Source of the DNA: Caryophanales bacterium UBA784
Lineage (GTDB): Bacteria; Bacillota_I; Bacilli_A; RFN20; CAG-288
Length of the DNA stretch: 64,000 nt
Reading direction: 5' to 3'
Assembly (NCBI GenBank): GCA_002297045.1
Contig: DBJE01000010.1
Coordinates: forward strand, 29,761 to 93,760
Below are positions 60,317 to 64,000 of this stretch, in pieces. Below the pieces are notes generated by a model that saw only the letters and a list, made by a program, of their open reading frames with translations, made no database searches and had not been told where the DNA came from. Position 1 is the first letter of the stretch. Each line of letters opens with the position of its first letter. The translations under genes and the position numbers were made by a program.

Positions 60317-60871
60317 CTAGGCTTGCTTTTGCCCCATGGCAATCGGAAGGCCGGCTTTTTCCTTCTTCTCTTGGGAAACGAAGGATACCTTAGAAAGTTT
60401 CTTTTTCTTTTTCCTGGCTCTTTTGCTGTTTTTGTGTTCCTGGCTGGCCGACACTTTATCAAAATGAGAGAGGAGAAACGCTTCCTTGCTCTTTGGCAAC
60501 AGCCAGAAAGTCAAGGGAAACCTATGGGAGAGGATCCTATTCTTTTCCTTGCGGGAAAGAGAATAAATCTTTGCTGCATTCCGCAAAGAAAAATAGGGAT
60601 GGCGGAAGCCGTGGAGGCGATGTCCTTCTCCTTTATGGTGCCAGTCATAAAGATAATAGTCATGGAGGAGACATCCTCTCACAAGACTTTTTCTATCTAC
60701 GGCAAGATTCTTTTCCTTGGCGTAGGAATAACTAAGCAAAGCCACTCTCAGACAATGGTCATAGAGGGAATAAAGCCCGTGGGCGGTATAATTCTTCCTG
60801 TTTTGGTATTCCGGGTTTTCGAGGATGCTATTTGCATAGGAGTGAAACTCTTCGTCAAGAATGATTTTCAT
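60317..60871 (-). CDS. HD-domain phosphohydrolase
   Basis: A small HD-superfamily metal-dependent phosphohydrolase, 184 residues. 'LYDHCLRVALLSY' carries the first His; 'LVRGCLLHDYYLYDWH' the HD pair; 'GFMHPYFSLMNAAKIY' and 'NMILSHMFPLTFWLLPKSKEAF' the third and later ligands. Homologues read HMFPLT or HMWPLT, and here that Met is AGG (60523-60521). The start is taken as the ATG at 60871; a TTG at 60889 is also possible. Substrate unknown, probably a nucleotide. A Lys/Arg-rich C-terminal tail follows the domain. Confidence 0.88.
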   Translation of the reverse strand: MKIILDEEFHSYANSILENPEYQNRKNYTAHGLYSLYDHCLRVALLSYSYAKEKNLAVDRKSLVRGCLLHDYYLYDWHHKGEGHRLHGFRHPYFSLRNAAKIYSLSRKEKNRILSHRFPLTFWLLPKSKEAFLLSHFDKVSASQEHKNSKRARKKKKKLSKVSFVSQEKKEKAGLPIAMGQKQA

Positions 60872-60907
60872 GATTCCATTATAGGACAAAGGAAATCAGA
60901 TTTTGTC

Positions 60908-62230
60908 TTAGGACTGGAAAATCTTATTCACCCATTCCGGATGGTCGACAAAGGGGTTCCGGTTTGCCTGTTTTGAGGAGGCTGCAACTTCGTTTCGGTG
61001 TTTTTCCTGCTGGGAGACAGGGTCAAGGGTATTCCATTCCACTAACGTACTCACGCTGTCAGTCACATTGGTAAGAGGAGTGTTACGGGAGGCAAAATAG
61101 CAGGTCCACCTATAAAGGCAGATTCGGGCAACATCTCCTTTTACCGAGTCAATCGGCTCAAAATAACCGCTTGCTGTCTTTCCGTAAATAACCCCTTCAT
61201 ACGAAACGCTTTTTCCGTTTGGGCAGTCGGCATACTTTCTGTTCCCTCTGGTGCTGTTTACAATGTCATAGGTAGGACGGATATGCAGAATATCGGCGCC
61301 CGCACCTGTCTTTCCGTAGAGTCCACCGGAAAGTGACTGTGGCCAGACATGTTCCCGGTTCCAGCCTTCGGCTGGGTTTTTCTTTACACTTTTCTGTGTA
61401 TAAAAATAAATCCTGTTCTCTTTATTGCTTGGATCCTCATCTGCATCCTGGAGAATATTGCTTAGAGTGTTTGCTCCTTTTCCGCTATATGTGTAGTAAG
61501 CCTTTGGTTTGATTAGATTGGTTAAAGCCACTCTCAATGTCCCATTGCTTCCCCCAGTCCTGCTCTCCGTAATTGAGGAATAATATTTTGTGACATTTTC
61601 CGGATCTCCTCCAGGTGTTGGAGTAACGGAAGTTCCGTCCGCAGTCTTTCCGTTAAGGGAATAAAGGTAGGCATTCTTCCCGGTTTCCAGCTTCCCGTCA
61701 TACCTTTGGACGGTTCCATAAATGACGACTTCGTCTTTCACTTTTACTTGGTTTGGATCGGTGAACTTTTCTCCATTAAAGGTGCGTCCTCGGTAGAAAA
61801 TCAAATCTGTTTCTTCGGAGGTGATGGTAAAGGTAGCGTTTCCGAATTCGGTGCTGATTTCTTTTACGTGAGTGACCTTTCCATAAAAGTAATAGGCTTT
61901 TTCGGATTCTACTTTGTCCCCAAGTTTACTGGCAATACTGTAGGCGTCTTTACAGGAAAAAGGATTGTTGACGGTGCCTTTTGGATAGGAAGCGCTGCTG
62001 CTTTCTGAAGCACAAGCGGAGGAAAGGGAGGAATTCTCAATAGCAGATTCCGTGTCCTTTCCGGAACCTGAATTTGCAGAAGACGGATTTTCAAAGGGCC
62101 GGTCTGTTTTGCTAGGAACCCCTGGCCTTGACTCGCTTGGACTAGAAGAGGAAGCAGACGAGCCCCTGTCGCAGGCAGCTAAGGAGAAAAGGAGAAGAAT
62201 GGATAACGGAAATAGTTTTGTCTTTTTCAT
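60908..62230 (-). CDS. Secreted endonuclease I-family nuclease lipoprotein with OB-fold
   Basis: A 440-residue lipoprotein (lipobox LAAC at about 17-20; a long Ser-rich linker to about 85). Next is an OB-fold-like nucleic-acid-binding domain ('NPFSCKDAYSIASKLG' to 'DEVVIYGTVQRYDGKLE', about 88-195). The catalytic endonuclease-I domain follows with 'WNREHVWPQSL', 'ILHIRPTYDIVNSTRGNRKY' and 'VARICLYMWTCYF' (AGG as Met; TRGNRK uses AGA twice). It probably degrades extracellular DNA or RNA for nucleotide salvage, or in competition. No immunity gene adjacent. Single-gene unit between convergent HD gene and divergent MATE gene. Confidence 0.9.
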   Translation of the reverse strand: MKKTKLFPLSILLLFSLAACDRGSSASSSSPSESRPGVPSKTDRPFENPSSANSGSGKDTESAIENSSLSSACASESSSASYPKGTVNNPFSCKDAYSIASKLGDKVESEKAYYFYGKVTHVKEISTEFGNATFTITSEETDLIFYRGRTFNGEKFTDPNQVKVKDEVVIYGTVQRYDGKLETGKNAYLYSLNGKTADGTSVTPTPGGDPENVTKYYSSITESRTGGSNGTLRVALTNLIKPKAYYTYSGKGANTLSNILQDADEDPSNKENRIYFYTQKSVKKNPAEGWNREHVWPQSLSGGLYGKTGAGADILHIRPTYDIVNSTRGNRKYADCPNGKSVSYEGVIYGKTASGYFEPIDSVKGDVARICLYRWTCYFASRNTPLTNVTDSVSTLVEWNTLDPVSQQEKHRNEVAASSKQANRNPFVDHPEWVNKIFQS

Positions 62231-62454
62231 TTGTTTTTTCCTACTTCAATCATACCCCTCTTTTTGCTTTCTTTCCATAATTTCAGATGGAAAGCTTAAA
62301 TTCCATCTTTTCTTCTTTTTATGGCAAGGGAGTTCTTAAAACGGGGAGTTTCGTACAAGGACGTTTGCTGCCTCATTGCCATTCTCTCTCCTCTTCCTAT
62401 TCTTGCACCGCTGCCCTAACTTGAGGAAACAAGTCCCTTTCCCTCTTGCTTTTC

Positions 62455-62483
62455 TTGCAATTATTCTATTGAAAAACTATAGT
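62455..62483 (+). promoter_or_regulatory. Sigma-A promoter for the MATE gene
   Basis: TTGCAA (62455-62460), exactly 17 bp, then TATAGT (62478-62483), about 28 bp before the ATG. The leader is short and lacks a strong ribosome site. Confidence 0.75.
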
Positions 62484-62511
62484 TATTCATCGGAACAAAC
62501 GATTAAATCCT

Positions 62512-63915
62512 ATGTTAAAAGCAGAATTAGGCAGTGAAAAGACATGGCCCGTCATCCTTCATCTTGCTCTGCCGGCCATGGTGGCACAGCTCGTATCCGT
62601 TCTTTACAATATCGTCGACCGTATCTATGTATCAAATAGGCCGACAAACGGCCAGCAGGCCCTTGTCGGGATCGGAGTGGTTGCTCCAATAACAACCTTC
62701 ATTTCTTCCTTTGCCTTTCTAGTCGGCCTTGGAGGGGCTCCTCTTCTTTCTATCGCCCTTGGCGAAAAAGACGAAAAAAGAGCAAAGAAGATTCTTTCTA
62801 ATGCCTTATTGCTTCTCATCATCCTTTCTGTCCTTTTAAGGATTATTTTCTATAGTGTAAGGAAGCCTAGGCTTTATTGCTTTGGTGCAAGTGACATTTC
62901 CTATCCTTATGCAAAAGATTATATTGTCATCTATCTTCTAGGGACCTTCTTTTCCATTATTTCCTTCGGACTGAATCAGTTCCTGATTGCCCAGGGAGAG
63001 TCAAGGAAAGGAAGGCTCACTACTCTTTTGGCCTGTATCCTCAATGTCTGCCTTGATCCTCTCTTTAGGTATGTCTTCCATAGGGGAATCAAGGGAGCTG
63101 CCTTTGCCACCATCTGCTGCCAGTTCCTTTCTTTTGTCCTTGTCCTTGTCTTTCTTCGGAAGGGGTCGAAGATCAAGCTTTCCTTTGGCGGTTATGACAT
63201 AAAAATCAGGTTGCACATTCTTAAACTTGGCTTCTCCCCTTTTATTATCAGGAGCACCGATAGTGTGATCGTTATCCTGCTCAATAGCAGGCTACAGAAG
63301 TTCGGAAACGGAAACGGCGATTTCTACATTGAAGTGTCAACCATCGTTCAGGCCTTCTTCTCTTTGATCACCGGTCCTCTTTTAGGAATCTCCTCTGGGA
63401 CACAGCCTATCCTTGGATACAACTATGGTGCAAAGAGAATCGATTTAATCAAAAAGGCCGAACGTCAGCTCACCTTTTTCGCCTTAGGATTCTGTTCGGC
63501 CTGCTTTGCCCTCTCTTTTCTTCTTTCTAAGCCCTTTGCCACAGCTTTTGTCGGTCTTGGAAGCAAGGGAAATAACAGCGATGAAGTCATTCAGGCAAGC
63601 GTAAAGTTCATTACCTGGTATAGGATAGGAATCATTCCTCTTGCCTTCCAGTATGTGTACGTCGACGGACTGACCGGAAGGGGACAGGCAAAGTACTCTA
63701 TCTGGCTTTCCCTTAACCGGAAACTCTTTGTCCTTGTTCCTCTTACTATCCTTCTTCCTTTCCTTAGCAAAGAGGCAAGCTATGCTTTCATGGCTGAACC
63801 GATTGCCGACATCTGCTCTGGAATAGTCTCTCTTGTCTTCTACTATATCGTCACTCCTAAGATATTCAGAAAGCGGCTTAGGGAGGCTCCTTCCTCTCTC
63901 GTAAAGGAAAAGTAA
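62512..63915 (+). CDS. MATE family efflux transporter
   Basis: Multidrug and toxin extrusion family cation antiporter, 467 residues, twelve helices, DinF/MepA-like branch. The N-terminal block 'LALPAMVAQLVSVLYNIVDRIYVSNMPTNGQQALVGIGVVAP' (residues about 17-58) is typical; homologues read 'DRIYIGHMP', and the Met is AGG. 'ISSGTQPILGYNYGAKR' is the second repeat's family motif. Substrate unknown: drugs, dyes or an organic acid. It starts at ATG 62512 behind a good promoter but weak ribosome site. The gene ends 85 bp before the window edge; nothing is recognised after it. Confidence 0.92.
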   Translation: MLKAELGSEKTWPVILHLALPAMVAQLVSVLYNIVDRIYVSNRPTNGQQALVGIGVVAPITTFISSFAFLVGLGGAPLLSIALGEKDEKRAKKILSNALLLLIILSVLLRIIFYSVRKPRLYCFGASDISYPYAKDYIVIYLLGTFFSIISFGLNQFLIAQGESRKGRLTTLLACILNVCLDPLFRYVFHRGIKGAAFATICCQFLSFVLVLVFLRKGSKIKLSFGGYDIKIRLHILKLGFSPFIIRSTDSVIVILLNSRLQKFGNGNGDFYIEVSTIVQAFFSLITGPLLGISSGTQPILGYNYGAKRIDLIKKAERQLTFFALGFCSACFALSFLLSKPFATAFVGLGSKGNNSDEVIQASVKFITWYRIGIIPLAFQYVYVDGLTGRGQAKYSIWLSLNRKLFVLVPLTILLPFLSKEASYAFMAEPIADICSGIVSLVFYYIVTPKIFRKRLREAPSSLVKEK

Positions 63916-64000
63916 ATAAGCCGGAAAGAGATTTCTTCACAGCCCCCTCTTTACAAGATGCCAATTCCTAATTACAATTAGGATAGTACCAGTTAAGTGT

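Noticed and set aside
1..64000. Many apparently mutated proteins with Arg in hydrophobic cores and signal peptides
   Set aside because: The substitutions all come from one codon, AGG, at Met positions, in long intact frames. A code change explains them; random decay or sequencing error does not.
1..64000. AGG read as Leu, Lys or Ser instead of Met
   Set aside because: Leu would also suit signal peptides, but motifs such as DIEMPQMDG, HMFPLT, FxMP and GLQTMR specifically call for Met.
1..64000. TGA recoded to Trp (mycoplasma code 4)
   Set aside because: Several genes end in TGA tightly followed by the next start (31261, 34386, 42570), and Trp is written TGG throughout.
1..64000. CRISPR array
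   Set aside because: No set of regularly spaced short repeats with unique spacers was found; the 23-bp iterons are too few and too closely spaced.

Overview
This window looks like a chromosomal segment from a low-GC, fermentative member of the Bacilli with a Gram-positive envelope. That reading rests on many lipoproteins with LxxC lipoboxes, an LTA-synthase-type enzyme, AgrA/AgrC-type signalling, catabolite-type operators and carbohydrate ABC transporters. The most important feature is not a gene but the code. AGG is read as methionine rather than arginine. In family after family, AGG falls where conserved methionines belong (response regulator MDIEMPQMDG, GH2 IVMWSxGNE, FMN reductase GLQTMR, HD protein SHMFPLT, permease FFMPNLIGG). 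Invariant arginines in the same proteins are written CGN or AGA. ATG is kept for starts and for some internal methionines. From memory, an AGG-to-Met change was reported in a clade of uncultivated Bacilli by a computational code survey (Shulgina and Eddy, 2021); this window fits that clade. Anyone translating this DNA with table 11 will get wrong proteins.

Layout. 0-1 kb: two small lipoprotein genes on the minus strand, one cut by the window edge. 1.7-7.3 kb: a sugar ABC operon (binding protein, two permeases, MsmX-like ATPase, DUF624-like membrane protein). 7.4-8.3 kb: FMN-reductase-like flavoprotein and a small membrane protein. 8.3-9.8 kb: a 1.5-kb stretch without a recognisable gene. 9.8-16.2 kb: secreted GH2 glycosidase and a large Ig-like surface protein. 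16.2-17.2 kb: RmlB. 17.3-18.9 kb: an AAA ATPase of the DUF4143 type bracketed by near-identical 65-bp direct repeats. 19-22.2 kb: a kdgT/acetolactate decarboxylase operon divergent from a CdaR/PucR-type regulator. 22.3-26.7 kb: GT39-like glycosyltransferase, LTA-synthase-like enzyme and a histidine phosphatase.

26.8-32.3 kb: GPH sugar transporter, GH3 beta-glucosidase and a GT2 enzyme behind a paired LacI/CcpA-type operator. 32.3-37.4 kb: LytTR response regulator, GHKL sensor kinase and a membrane-anchored GH3 with inverted domain order, translationally coupled. 38.1-44.2 kb: a cupin gene, a PhnD-like/PhnC/PhnE/PhnE ABC operon behind a structured leader, and a decayed copy of the cupin. 44.5-51.4 kb: three large lipoproteins. 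52-53.1 kb: an AT-rich pair (cysteine-peptidase-like fragment and a lipoprotein). 53.4-54.1 kb: a preQ1-I riboswitch and a QueT transporter. 54.2-58.4 kb: a second, paralogous phn-type ABC operon on the minus strand. 58.9-63.9 kb: M18 aminopeptidase, HD protein, secreted endonuclease-I-type nuclease and a MATE efflux protein.

Functionally, much of the segment serves capture and breakdown of beta-linked sugars and uronate-derived compounds: exoenzymes outside, ABC and GPH uptake, cytosolic GH3, pyruvate overflow to acetoin. LacI/CcpA-type operators lie at several of these loci. Two parallel phn-type importers and a preQ1/queuosine salvage unit suggest reliance on scavenging. Gene starts below were corrected where a Shine-Dalgarno, signal peptide or gene overlap showed that the longest frame was wrong. 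No tRNA, rRNA, CRISPR array or complete insertion sequence was recognised.
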